From positions 1-64,000 of the forward strand of contig CAXGOB010000001.1 in the NCBI GenBank assembly GCA_964011275.1: 64,000 bases of DNA. The letters are read 5' to 3'. Position numbers and translations under genes: made by a program. Source of the stretch: UBA7328 sp002471345. Its GTDB lineage: Bacteria > Bacteroidota > Bacteroidia > Chitinophagales > Saprospiraceae. This document shows positions 20,201 through 27,555 of the stretch, one piece after another. How positions within the stretch are numbered: position 1 is the first letter of the stretch; each line of letters begins with the position of its first letter. The notes beneath the pieces are model-generated. The model ran no database searches, had not been told where the DNA came from, and worked only from the letters and a program-made list of their open reading frames with translations.

Positions 20201-21966
20201 GTACCATTTGAACTGATCCATGTAAATCCTGTCCAAAATGTTGAATCTGAGCATATATCAGAGGCAAAAGCTCCTCCTTGGCTTGTAAGCCATTGAGTTA
20301 CCATATTAGAATCTACCTCTCCACAATCGAATGATATGTTACTAGGTAAAGTTTGTATCTCCGGAGCCGTTTGGTCAATCGAAGAGAAACTCGCTATAAT
20401 TGTATCCGATGAAATTCCTCGACTATCTAAAGCATAAAAACCAACGCTCACCAGCCCTTCGTTACATCCGTCCATTATTGAAGAATTGAATTCATTCAAT
20501 ACTTCTTGTTCCGTTTTTGTTGCTCTACTTGTGAGTGAGCTTCCTGCCACTTCAGCCCTGAATCCTCCATTTTGGTTATACCAATCGGTTAAAGAAGCTT
20601 CCGAATAAAACTCACATGAGATTGAAAAATCCGTAGCCGGAGTCACTATCATTATAGCTGTATCCAAAATTTCAAAATTTGCTGAAATTTCTGTCACATT
20701 GCCACATAAATCCTCTACATCAAAGAAAAACAAGTAGCTCTGCCCGCATATGTTATTATCTATGACATTATCAAAAGGACCATTGGTAAAATCACCTTGA
20801 CCTGTGCGCCCATCTCCTATCCAATTAAAACTTTGCCAAATCACCGAGTCAGAACAGTTATCTGATGCTGATGAACCTCCATATGTTTTAATCCATTCTT
20901 GAAGAGCAAAAGAAATGCTATCATCTCTACAAGTAAATATCAGATCCGTGGCTTGTATGTCCACTTTCGGTCTTTGATTATCTGTCACATCAGCAACAAC
21001 TGAAATTGGACTAGTTGACATTCCTAAGGTATCGGATGCCGAAAAAGATAATTCAATACTAAAATTATCACAACCAGTCCTTCTCAATTCAGAAATCTCA
21101 TTTAGGAGTGAATCCAGAGATTTATTTGCTGCAATAGTTGTAGAAGACACAAAACTTGAAACTCTCATTCCTCCATGATCCAGATACCACCTTGTAATAC
21201 TTTGTTCTATTTCATCTGAACAATCAAGAGTCAGGCTTTGTGGTAAAGTGTCAATTTGGATCAAACTTGAATCAAGAAACAAGTGAAAGTCGGCAGTTTG
21301 ACTAACCTCAGGATCACATCCATTATTAGCAAAAAATGTAAAGTTTATTGTTTGTTCACAAATACTATTATCAATTATACTCCCAAAAGAACTGTCATCA
21401 GAATTATTGCCACTACCGGATCGGCCATTTGAAGTCCAGCTGTATCTGGTCCATGGCATAGCTCCTCTACAAGCATCATTAATTATACTACCACCTCCAT
21501 TTCTTACCCATGCGATCATCTGAGTCATGCTTGTATCAGAGCACGTTACGTTTAAATTATTGGGAGCAAGAGTATCCAGAGGAATGCTAGAACCATCAGA
21601 AAATCTAAATTGGACGAAAAAAGTATCTGTTGATGATGTCGAGTTAGTTGCATAAAACCCTTGAGTTAAAACTAGATTAGCATCAGAACATTCATTTTGT
21701 AACAAGCTGTCTAGATCTGAAAGTAATTCTGAATTTGGCGTGATTGAATTTATTTGTTCTGCACCATTCGCAACAAACCCTGCTCTCATGAAAAGCCAAG
21801 AATTTAAATCCCCGCTAATACCTTCATCACAAATCAAAGCAATATCAGAAGGTACAGAAGTCACAGTCGGAGGATTTGGGCCCGATTGACTAATCGATAA
21901 AGTTGAATTTATCAGACTTAGTATAAGTACCAAGAATGATATTTTGATGTATAAAAGACTCCTCAT
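14233..21966 (-). CDS. Giant T9SS surface adhesin with type B (CHU_C) sorting domain
   Basis: A 2577-residue secreted protein. A signal peptide (to about residue 27, ISQSGPNPP) is followed by eight modules of about 100 residues (about 35-855), each with W-x(4-5)-GG, in two forms that alternate. Next come HYR-like and related modules with DxCGN motifs (about 855-1550), then about eight Ig/PKD-like modules (about 1557-2400) with CxGD and SGPNGF motifs, one Cadherin/VCBS-like module starting VVANDDELQT, and the gliding-motility-associated type B sorting domain (NLVTPNGDGIND to PTGTYYYVF, about 2492-2577). Many paired Cys suggest disulphides outside the cell. It should be exported by T9SS and held at the surface with the help of the downstream PorP/SprF and PorE-like proteins. 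It could serve attachment or gliding; the ligand is unknown. Confidence 0.93.
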   Translation of the reverse strand: MRSLLYIKISFLVLILSLINSTLSISQSGPNPPTVTSVPSDIALICDEGISGDLNSWLFMRAGFVANGAEQINSITPNSELLSDLDSLLQNECSDANLVLTQGFYATNSTSSTDTFFVQFRFSDGSSIPLDTLAPNNLNVTCSDTSMTQMIAWVRNGGGSIINDACRGAMPWTRYSWTSNGRSGSGNNSDDSSFGSIIDNSICEQTINFTFFANNGCDPEVSQTADFHLFLDSSLIQIDTLPQSLTLDCSDEIEQSITRWYLDHGGMRVSSFVSSTTIAANKSLDSLLNEISELRRTGCDNFSIELSFSASDTLGMSTSPISVVADVTDNQRPKVDIQATDLIFTCRDDSISFALQEWIKTYGGSSASDNCSDSVIWQSFNWIGDGRTGQGDFTNGPFDNVIDNNICGQSYLFFFDVEDLCGNVTEISANFEILDTAIMIVTPATDFSISCEFYSEASLTDWYNQNGGFRAEVAGSSLTSRATKTEQEVLNEFNSSIMDGCNEGLVSVGFYALDSRGISSDTIIASFSSIDQTAPEIQTLPSNISFDCGEVDSNMVTQWLTSQGGAFASDICSDSTFWTGFTWISSNGTNGGGDFVDGPFTVLDGLDCFESATVSFIVSDPCGNTSSVSALFSIQDTTPLMDIIPPVITQNPQDANVDCSTDVLDSLIQWYDSFGGLIATDENGVIKLRANRSFALVQQDFNASNSQSNCASGTVNVGFFALDTLDNSSDTLFATFSVIDSIPPTIAIPAQDISITCNVGRQDSLTNWIKRFGGASAVDDCSQDDIIWAQFSFTDSEGRTGSGSFLNGPFNLIGSSLCDWSADVNFFVTDACGNLTSTSATISIKDEDAPVFPFILRDTTLNCDNVPSATAIVADDVCEGQIMVTALDSSTQSTDQTVCGFFNYTIFRTYSASDACGNVNSFTQIITISDTLEPRYQAPPDITISCLDESDPNITGSPLNVVDNCASEVVITFTDSPIGEGCERQIIRTWDIKDLCGSSLILPQTITIKDTLAPAVSTPAADITLSCTNAQDVDQSFAIWVADLAGAKATDECGNRVTTFAAVPGSYEINDPSSFPGEAPGMLNFVTCPSDQSGTFRLETVDFVFVDECNNASVSTASFKIIDNIGPSISGGLTDTIITIANRDDCDIDLFIPALNVSDACGNLDNAFSMTFRQDISSPELGNEQVPVDSFTARFGPIDPDDFESNESVSLTVQMINIDADDPTEYFNIVAEDGTDLGRTPLTDTQCGDAEFMLTFTSSQINAWAADGFIDINFFPNVPSGLSGALAINDVCFGAGTRIILSLDVALSIQGFIDYKVQIDDNDPIALTSVSDYTATIDAGVHLVTYLVTDCSGNLSSQSFNVTVIEATPPNVVCSSDQTAILTSGNCTSDFILPGVMSVTDNCNLADTFSVSVSGATDLSSISFNPNIEERVNLNQGINILEYTVFDGSGNTSTCVFNVNVQDLEAPVIECRDTSLAMAHPSGLLPLIVDPALVVTSVTDNCEVGDFQFSNTDFNCSNINSIVPVTVIVSDLSGNTSQCMSNVRIVPFVLEPIAQSLVCTGDTLKLNANVPSIDSQSAYTFNWSGPNGFDSSLENPFIANSTPNLSGTYNLVVLGANGCRSIGSVNVAIEDFNMPMIGVDRDTICAGDTVMFTATNYQSTVTYKWFEGIAPIGEQIGETQIPSFKFSPTGDQGSFFVIAENEACERTPSDQITITVNPIPTLSGSPITLQICEGSSFRLQANHIGTNATSYNWTGPNGFTSNEANPPPFNNASTDLSGDYVLTVLENDCPSLPRVTKVLVDPFPMTPSVNADAIVCEGENLILSLSDTSAGGETLNWLLNGQFYQAVDGNGLIIPNATDSLEGLWQVYTQTRGCISDTSSGVLVTIENKTVINILNDTLQCTGDEVQLMTNILPDATYEWSGPNNFRSTLEQPIATIEQGKYCVTVTSASGCTNVATLDVTGSPLPMVIDVSQDMITECVDGTSMIIVSASVGPDSNYRYEWSGPNEFISNNDSLIITNATAAQSGTYVLVVENDICESAEREIIIDLTDIPEVPVIGESINACVGEELILTVQNHNESTDMYVWTTPMGMFQTDVPSFSIPEMAIANAGIYLVRADDDGCISTDSELLTVNVFSIPNAPGVSSNGPVCEGDDLILQATQILGAEYIWTGPNDFIASGDRVVVRNTEPANEGDYSVRIVLNGCPSLPSTLTDIEFLPKPDQPVTEVTILDVCRNDMNGEFTLCINAPQYNPNGEYQWTNLTTEEVLGRTSERCLVLSADSPILLGENRIVVEELNEVCISEQSDVISFVLYENLNVVADGGPDVIACDITNVALDASNPNQGTGRWIALDPDINFSDPTDPKSLVFDINQGENILIWQLENGACIGDTDTISVTTEFSVVANDDELQTAYNTSVIFSPDLNDDLTADYDIEIISPPNAGTLSVNPDGYEYIPQNGFLGPVEIVYEICSAACENNCDRATVKINVGDVSDCFAPNLVTPNGDGINDAFVIPCIESGLYPNNQLYIYNQYGDQVLDAPSYNNDWQGQYNGKDLPTGTYYYVFRANNQLAPEKGFIIIER

Positions 21967-22054
21967 AATATCAGTATGTTCACACGAATGTCAGATTCAT
22001 GAATTAACCTCATTCCCATAAACCCATGGAAATGCAATCAAATCAAACGAAAAG

Positions 22055-22062
22055 CAAATATA
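22055..22062 (-). promoter_or_regulatory. Possible -7 box for the adhesin operon
   Basis: The minus strand reads TATATTTG, which matches TAnnTTTG, about 88 bases before the adhesin ATG. No TTTG is found 19 bases further upstream, so the call is weak. Confidence 0.3.
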
Positions 22063-22159
22063 TTACAAATAATCATAATATATAATCGATTGATTAATAA
22101 ATACCTGAGTCTTGTTAGGGTTTACTCTTGGTCTGAGCAGAAATTCAATCCAATCTGCA

Positions 22160-23701
22160 CTATGAAATGGTGGTTTTGCAAAACTTAAGTCCTTTTTCCA
22201 TTCTTGATAGAACAATCTGTCTTCCCAATAATTCCATCATTTGGAAAACATCAGGCCCTTTCATAGTCCCTGCTAGACAAATACGCAAAATGGGCAAAAT
22301 AGCTCCAAACGAAAGTTCATTATCAGTGATATAGGACTTTATTACATTTTGAATATCATTCGACTTCCAGGTATTCAATGATTCTAAACTATTGCATATT
22401 TTCTCAAAATGCGGTCCATTTTCTATTTTGAACTTCTTCTTTATAGTCTTAACATCATATTCAAAATCATCAGTGAAAAAATATTTACCCTTTGTTGAGA
22501 ATTCTTTTAAGGTCATTACCCTTTCTTTCATCATTCCACAAAATGTAGTCAAGAACCCTTTGTCCACTGAAACTCCTCCTATTTTCTCAATATCTTCTTG
22601 AATCAAGGCAGCCAGTGTCTCATTAGGAGAGCTGATTATGTATTGTTGATTATACCACTTGGCCTTTTCATAGTTGAATTTCGCACCCGACTTAATAATT
22701 TTACCTATTTCAAAAGAACTCTCCAATTCACTCAAACTGAACATCTCCTCTTCTGTTCCGGGATTCCAACCAAGGAATGCTAAAAAGTTAATCACCGCTT
22801 CGGGAATAAAACCGTCCTCTTTAAAACCTGAAAACAACTCATTCTCTTTTTTATCAAACCAATCCAGTGGAAAAACAGGGAATCCAAACTTAGCACCATC
22901 TCTTTTGCTCAGTTTTCCTTTACCATTTGGTTTTAATATTAATGGAAGGTGGGCAAACTTTGGAATTTCTTTTGCCCATCCAAATGCCCGATACAACAGA
23001 ACATGATGACCTGTGCTTGACAACCACTCTTCTCCCCTTATTACATGAGAAATTTTCATCAGAAAGTCATCTACAACATTAGCTAAATGATAAGTTGGCA
23101 TTCCATCAGCCTTCATCAATACTTTATCATCTAATTCTTCGGATTGAAAAGAAACTTCACCACGCACTTCATCAGAGAAAGAAATTATTTCATTTTTAGG
23201 CACTTTGAGTCGCACTACTACATTGGAGCCTTTATTTACTAATGACTTAGTATCATCATCCGAAAGAGTGAGACTATTTATCATACTCTCTCTTGTACTT
23301 TGATCATATTTAGGTGAATGCACTCCTTCTGCTTTATATCGATCTCGCATTCTTTCGAGTTCTTCTGCACTATCAAATGCATAATAGGCATGGCCACTTG
23401 ATATTAACTTGTCTACATATTCCTTATAAATGTTTTTCCGGTCAGACTGTCTATAAGGTCCATAATTTCCTCCTTGTTCTGGTCCTTCGTCGATATTCAT
23501 CCCGAGCCACTTCAAAGACTGTATTATATAATCCTCTGCTCCAGGGACATATCTAGACTGATCTGTATCTTCAATTCTGAGCAGGAACTTTCCCCCATTT
23601 TTTTTCGCAACTAGATAATTATACAATGCCGTTCTCACTCCTCCAATATGAAGTGGGCCTGTTGGTGAAGGTGCAAACCTTACTCTTACTTCCTTACTCA
23701 T
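22160..23701 (-). CDS. gltX: Glutamyl-tRNA synthetase
   Basis: A 513-residue class I aminoacyl-tRNA synthetase that charges tRNA-Glu in the cytoplasm. The HIGH-type motif is in PSPTGPLHIGGVRTALYN (about residues 10-27), and the KMSKS-type motif reads KLSKRDG near residue 263. The discriminating RGEEWLSS and the C-terminal anticodon-binding part are present, and the length is normal. The start ATG at 23701 sits directly before VRVRFAPSP-type sequence. The 5' end lies only 26 bases from the chosen start of the divergent deacetylase gene, so the promoters must overlap. No sign of transfer or damage is seen. Confidence 0.97.
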   Translation of the reverse strand: MSKEVRVRFAPSPTGPLHIGGVRTALYNYLVAKKNGGKFLLRIEDTDQSRYVPGAEDYIIQSLKWLGMNIDEGPEQGGNYGPYRQSDRKNIYKEYVDKLISSGHAYYAFDSAEELERMRDRYKAEGVHSPKYDQSTRESMINSLTLSDDDTKSLVNKGSNVVVRLKVPKNEIISFSDEVRGEVSFQSEELDDKVLMKADGMPTYHLANVVDDFLMKISHVIRGEEWLSSTGHHVLLYRAFGWAKEIPKFAHLPLILKPNGKGKLSKRDGAKFGFPVFPLDWFDKKENELFSGFKEDGFIPEAVINFLAFLGWNPGTEEEMFSLSELESSFEIGKIIKSGAKFNYEKAKWYNQQYIISSPNETLAALIQEDIEKIGGVSVDKGFLTTFCGMMKERVMTLKEFSTKGKYFFTDDFEYDVKTIKKKFKIENGPHFEKICNSLESLNTWKSNDIQNVIKSYITDNELSFGAILPILRICLAGTMKGPDVFQMMELLGRQIVLSRMEKGLKFCKTTIS

Positions 23702-23727
23702 CTATTATATTATTTTTAGCAGTCTAT

Positions 23728-24354
23728 ATGTTCTATTTTCACAAAATCCCCAGTTTCATTCAAAAAGTATATAATCAGCGCCAATGGCAGGTTAATGCTG
23801 AGGATAAATCTCTTTTTCTCACTTTTGATGATGGCCCACACCCTTCACTAACTCCTAAAATCTTAGACCTCCTTTCAAAATTTCGTGCAAAAGTCACTTT
23901 TTTTCAGTTGGGATCAAAGATTGAAGCTTACCCTTCCTTACATAGAAGATGCCTAGATGAAGGTCATGCTGTTGGCAATCATGGTTATTACCATTTAGAT
24001 TCGGTTAAAACGCCTCTCAAAGAATTCATCAATAATATTGAATATGGGGCCTTAACAAGTAATTCTACATTGTATAGACCTGCTTTTGGAAGATTACCAT
24101 TAAGAAGAAAAAAAGAAATCCTTAATAAATACAATGTTGTGATGTGGGACATCATGCCTGGTGATTTTGATATAAAACAGGATACAAAATCTTGTGTCAA
24201 AGTTTTAAAAAATAATGTCACACGAGGATCAATAATTGTCCTTCATGAAAATGAGCGGGCTAAAGATAAAGTGATTGATATCTTAGAATGGGTTTTGAAG
24301 AAATACTCAAAAGAAGGGTATCAATTTTGTGGTTTGGATCCATATCATATTTAA
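23728..24354 (+). CDS. Polysaccharide deacetylase (NodB-type)
   Basis: A carbohydrate esterase family 4 protein of about 208 residues. The NodB motifs are clear: LTFDDGPHPSLTP with the catalytic Asp and metal Asp, VGNHGYYH with the two metal His, RPAFGRLP, then WDIMPGDFD and IIVLHEN near the end. I chose the ATG at 23728 (MFYFHKIPSFIQKVY), which begins as Bacteroidota homologues usually do. The frame is open further upstream to 23626, but that part would overlap the 5' end of gltX on the other strand. It would remove acetyl groups from a cell-wall or surface sugar polymer; which one is not shown. There is no clear signal peptide with this start. Confidence 0.85.
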   Translation: MFYFHKIPSFIQKVYNQRQWQVNAEDKSLFLTFDDGPHPSLTPKILDLLSKFRAKVTFFQLGSKIEAYPSLHRRCLDEGHAVGNHGYYHLDSVKTPLKEFINNIEYGALTSNSTLYRPAFGRLPLRRKKEILNKYNVVMWDIMPGDFDIKQDTKSCVKVLKNNVTRGSIIVLHENERAKDKVIDILEWVLKKYSKEGYQFCGLDPYHI

Positions 24355-24382
24355 TATCGTTTACAGAAAAAATTCTAATCCT

Positions 24383-25405
24383 ATGGATAATACACCTAAT
24401 GCAGATTCTAGAGGAAGGTTTAACAATGCAACTTCAGCAGTATTTACTGGAGTTTTAGAATTATTCAAGAAGAAAGAAACCGTCAGAGACCTCATCGATG
24501 AAGACAGATTAGATGGAAAGATAGTGCTTGTCACAGGTGGAAACTCCGGATTAGGGTTGGGTATAGCAACACAGTTTGCAAAGAGAGGTGCTCAAATAAT
24601 CATTGGGTGCAGAAATGAATATCCAGAAGCAGTAGATCAAATAAAATCATTGAGCCTGAATGACAATGTTTCCTTGAGGAAAATAGATCTTACCTCTTTC
24701 GAAAGTATAGACAAATTTGTGAAAGGCTTAAAAAAAGATGGGATACGGCTGGATATTAGTATCCACAACGCAGGAGTTACTCCTCCAAAAGGAAGAAAAA
24801 CAGCAAATGGCTTAGATGAAATGTTCATGGTGAACTACCTATCAAAATTTTATTTAGCAAATAGGCTTCTCAATGAAGGGGTTATCCCGAATAATACATA
24901 TGCAGAAAACCGAAAAGAGAATGCTAATTCACACATAATTTTCATATCATCTGATTCTCATCAAGGAGCATCTGATATTATCATTGATCAATTAGGAATT
25001 TTCGAGCCTTATGTAAGCGCCAATCGTGGTGTTTCACTTTATAGTTATAATAAATTGATCCTCAATACTTACTCAATAGAACTTTCAAAGAGGCTCAGGG
25101 ATGAGGATCAAATAGATGTACAGGTCAATGCCATCTGTCCGGGTCCAGTAAATTCTAATATCATTCGTGATGCACCATTCATTCTGAGAGGATTTTTAAA
25201 ATTTATTTTCTTACTCTTTTTTAAAAATCCACAGAAGGCTGCATTACCAGTAGTCTATATGGCAGCAGCTGATGAAATGAGTCAAAAAACAGGAGAATAT
25301 TTCCATATGAATCGACCAAAAAAAATGGATACTAAGTGTTATGATGAAACAGTAGGAAAACAACTTTGGAAGAAATCATTAGAAATAATTTCAGACAAAA
25401 CATAA
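24383..25405 (+). CDS. Short-chain dehydrogenase/reductase (retinol-dehydrogenase-like)
   Basis: A 340-residue SDR. The Rossmann signature is VLVTGGNSGLGLGIA, the structural NAG follows (IHNAGVTPP), and the catalytic Tyr-Lys pair is in LYSYNKLIL, with Ser in FISSDSH. The cofactor site GCRN after the second strand suggests NADP(H). The start ATG at 24383 is chosen because the upstream 18 codons overlap the deacetylase gene and look unrelated. The N-terminal 50 residues precede the fold and may be a targeting or association region. A hydrophobic stretch (FLKFIFLLFF) near residue 270 hints at membrane contact. It belongs to the broad WWOX/retinol-dehydrogenase-like branch; the substrate is unknown. 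Confidence 0.85.
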   Translation: MDNTPNADSRGRFNNATSAVFTGVLELFKKKETVRDLIDEDRLDGKIVLVTGGNSGLGLGIATQFAKRGAQIIIGCRNEYPEAVDQIKSLSLNDNVSLRKIDLTSFESIDKFVKGLKKDGIRLDISIHNAGVTPPKGRKTANGLDEMFMVNYLSKFYLANRLLNEGVIPNNTYAENRKENANSHIIFISSDSHQGASDIIIDQLGIFEPYVSANRGVSLYSYNKLILNTYSIELSKRLRDEDQIDVQVNAICPGPVNSNIIRDAPFILRGFLKFIFLLFFKNPQKAALPVVYMAAADEMSQKTGEYFHMNRPKKMDTKCYDETVGKQLWKKSLEIISDKT

Positions 25406-25417
25406 GGCAGACTTCAA

Positions 25418-25933
25418 TTACCTATTTAAGAACCTAATATCTACTTCAGGCTTCTCATCTTTTGGCACCCTAACTCTAAAACTCTCATTAATAATTTCCC
25501 CTCTTCTGATACCATAACCTATAACAAATCTGTCTTTCTTATTGACTGTCTCATCATCATCTCCATTACATTTAGCACATTCATATGAAACATCTTTCTG
25601 TATTTCTTTGCCCAAGATATTGCCGTCTTTAACAGTGAGATTAGACCCTGTGGCATTTTCAAATCTGAATTCTGCAATGGCATATTTTTTTAGGCTAAAT
25701 TCTGCTTCACCGATGTTCTGTTTGAGTACAATCATATCATAACTATTATTTCTTACGCTTACTTCAATATCATATACATCCTGAGTTTTACGATTTTTAA
25801 CGAATCGGGCATTGTAAGTAGCGCTAAGGTTTTCATGGATAGAGTCTTCATTATCTTCCATCCTTTCATATCTCTGACTTATCAATGTAGAACAAAAAAG
25901 TAGGGTTATTAACAGTATCAATATGGATTTCAT
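25418..25933 (-). CDS. Exported protein of unknown function
   Basis: I do not recognise this family. The product is about 171 residues with a signal peptide (MKSILILLITLLFCSTLISQ), followed by a charged region and a mostly beta-type body with one CAKC pair in YECAKCNGDDDE. The frame also allows a start at 25957, eight codons earlier, but a TAnnTTTG-like -7 box at 25959-25966 would place the transcript start inside that extension, and Met9 begins a cleaner signal peptide. It is convergent with the SDR gene, with 12 bases between them and no hairpin. A periplasmic or surface location is likely; nothing more can be said. Confidence 0.65.
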   Translation of the reverse strand: MKSILILLITLLFCSTLISQRYERMEDNEDSIHENLSATYNARFVKNRKTQDVYDIEVSVRNNSYDMIVLKQNIGEAEFSLKKYAIAEFRFENATGSNLTVKDGNILGKEIQKDVSYECAKCNGDDDETVNKKDRFVIGYGIRRGEIINESFRVRVPKDEKPEVDIRFLNR

Positions 25934-25958
25934 ACTAAATAATTGCTTTGGTTTCATC

Positions 25959-25966
25959 CAAAAATA
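25959..25966 (-). promoter_or_regulatory. Possible -7 box that decides the start of the exported protein
   Basis: The minus strand reads TATTTTTG, matching TAnnTTTG, 25 bases before the ATG at 25933 and 1 base before the ATG at 25957. No -33 TTTG is found at the standard distance. Confidence 0.35.
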
Positions 25967-26041
25967 GAAAAGTTACAATTATCATAAAGCTATTTCTGCC
26001 AAATAAAAACTATTACTTTCAAATCAAACAAAATGTAAAAA

Positions 26042-26476
26042 ATGGAAAACATTAACATCCTCTCCGTTATAATCGCTGCTTTAATACCTACTATTATTGG
26101 TTTTATTTGGTATAGTCCGATGTTATTTCAAAAATCATGGATGGATAGCATTGGTATGACAGAAGAGAAAATGAAATCAGTGAATATGCCATTGACTATT
26201 GGGTTGTCATTAATTACATCTTTTCTATTATCAATCTTCTTAATCAATTTTAATAATCAACCTGGCCAAGAAGGGCAGTTTGACACATTCGGTCACGGCG
26301 CATTCCACAGTATATTTCTTATGATCACATTTGTTCTACCCATTCTACTCAGCAAAAAACTATATGAACAATCTTCATTGAAAAATTTGTGGATTAATCT
26401 TGGATATTGGGCAGTGACGATTGCTCTAATGGGAGGAGTATTAGACATGATGAATCATTGGCCCAATGTTATGTAA
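26042..26476 (+). CDS. DUF1761 family small membrane protein
   Basis: A 144-residue integral membrane protein with four predicted helices (starting at about residues 7, 50, 86 and 117). The family landmarks are IGFIWYSPMLFQKSW near the start, the GMTEEKMKS segment after the first helix, and a small last loop. The function of DUF1761 is unknown. A decayed relative lies at 11043-11467. It sits 85 bases before moaA in the same direction, but there is no reason to link it to cofactor synthesis. Confidence 0.85.
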   Translation: MENINILSVIIAALIPTIIGFIWYSPMLFQKSWMDSIGMTEEKMKSVNMPLTIGLSLITSFLLSIFLINFNNQPGQEGQFDTFGHGAFHSIFLMITFVLPILLSKKLYEQSSLKNLWINLGYWAVTIALMGGVLDMMNHWPNVM

Positions 26477-26561
26477 GACAAATACATAAAACTCAATTAA
26501 TTTATCTTATGTGGGAATAGCTTTCGTACATCTGAAGGCTATTCTACTTATTTTGCACATC

Positions 26562-27551
26562 ATGCTAATCGATAATCACGGAAGAGAGATAAACTACATG
26601 AGGCTGGCAGTTACAGATCGCTGTAATCTCAGATGCTTTTACTGTATGCCAGAAGAAGGGATCACATATGCTCCTAAAAAGGAATTAATGTCCTTTGCGG
26701 AAATGTATCATATTGTAGATCTTTTTTCTAAGCATGGTATCGACAAAATTCGAATCACAGGTGGTGAACCATTTCTGTGGAAAGATATGATGACCTTTTT
26801 AGACGCAATTTCAAAAATTCCAACACTTAGCAAAATTTCTATAACAACTAATGGCACCCTCATCCACGATAAAGTAGACCGACTAAAAAGTGTAGGTATT
26901 AATACTGTGAATTTGAGTTTAGATAGTATAGATTCTGATCGGTTTTTCCAGATTACTAGGAGAGATGACTTTTCTAAAGTCATGGAAAGTATGGACCTTA
27001 TGATTCAGTCTGGAATACATGTTAAGTTGAACATGGTTGTCATGAATGGAAGAAATATTGAGGATATTATTCCAATGTTAGAATTAGCTAGAGATAAACC
27101 TATATCTGTACGCTATATAGAAGAAATGCCTTTCAATGGGACTCAAGGTCAAGGAAATAAGACCTTATGGACTCATACTCAAATTCTAGATCTTATTACA
27201 ACTCATTTTCCTAAAGTACAAAAACTTGTTGATCCTCCTGCATCAACAGCTATGAATTATAAAGTCCCTGGATTCAAAGGCGATTTTGGAATCATTGCGG
27301 CATATAGCAGGACTTTTTGTGGGACTTGCAACAGAATCAGGCTCACCCCAAAAGGAGTGATCAAAACTTGTCTTTATGATGATGGAATTTTTAATGTGAA
27401 AGATATGATGCGTTCTGGAGCCAATGATGAGGAGCTTATAGGCGCACTTCAATCTGCTCTCGGGAATAGAGCAAAAGATGGTAGAGAAGCTGAACAGAAT
27501 AGAAAAGCCCTCAATCCAATATCAGAATCTATGGCAACGATAGGTGGATAA
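26562..27551 (+). CDS. moaA: GTP 3',8-cyclase MoaA
   Basis: A 329-residue radical SAM enzyme that starts molybdenum cofactor synthesis by converting GTP to 3',8-cyclo-GTP. The N-terminal cluster motif CNLRCFYC lies at residues 21-28, with ITGGEPFLW after it. The second, GTP-binding cluster site is near residues 253-270 (CGTCNRIRLTPKG then TC). The protein ends in GG, as functional MoaA proteins do. I chose the ATG at 26562 (MLIDNHGREINYMRL); the earlier frame from 26511 adds an unrelated hydrophobic stretch. A near-consensus TTATTTTG ends 6 bases before this ATG, so the mRNA may be nearly leaderless. moeA follows after 4 bases. Confidence 0.96.
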   Translation: MLIDNHGREINYMRLAVTDRCNLRCFYCMPEEGITYAPKKELMSFAEMYHIVDLFSKHGIDKIRITGGEPFLWKDMMTFLDAISKIPTLSKISITTNGTLIHDKVDRLKSVGINTVNLSLDSIDSDRFFQITRRDDFSKVMESMDLMIQSGIHVKLNMVVMNGRNIEDIIPMLELARDKPISVRYIEEMPFNGTQGQGNKTLWTHTQILDLITTHFPKVQKLVDPPASTAMNYKVPGFKGDFGIIAAYSRTFCGTCNRIRLTPKGVIKTCLYDDGIFNVKDMMRSGANDEELIGALQSALGNRAKDGREAEQNRKALNPISESMATIGG

Positions 27552-27555
27552 TTCT

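Noticed and set aside
14411..20296. Many open frames on the plus strand under the adhesin gene
   Set aside because: They are short, lack start context and known domains, and lie within a 7.7-kb gene with clear signal peptide, repeats and sorting domain on the minus strand.
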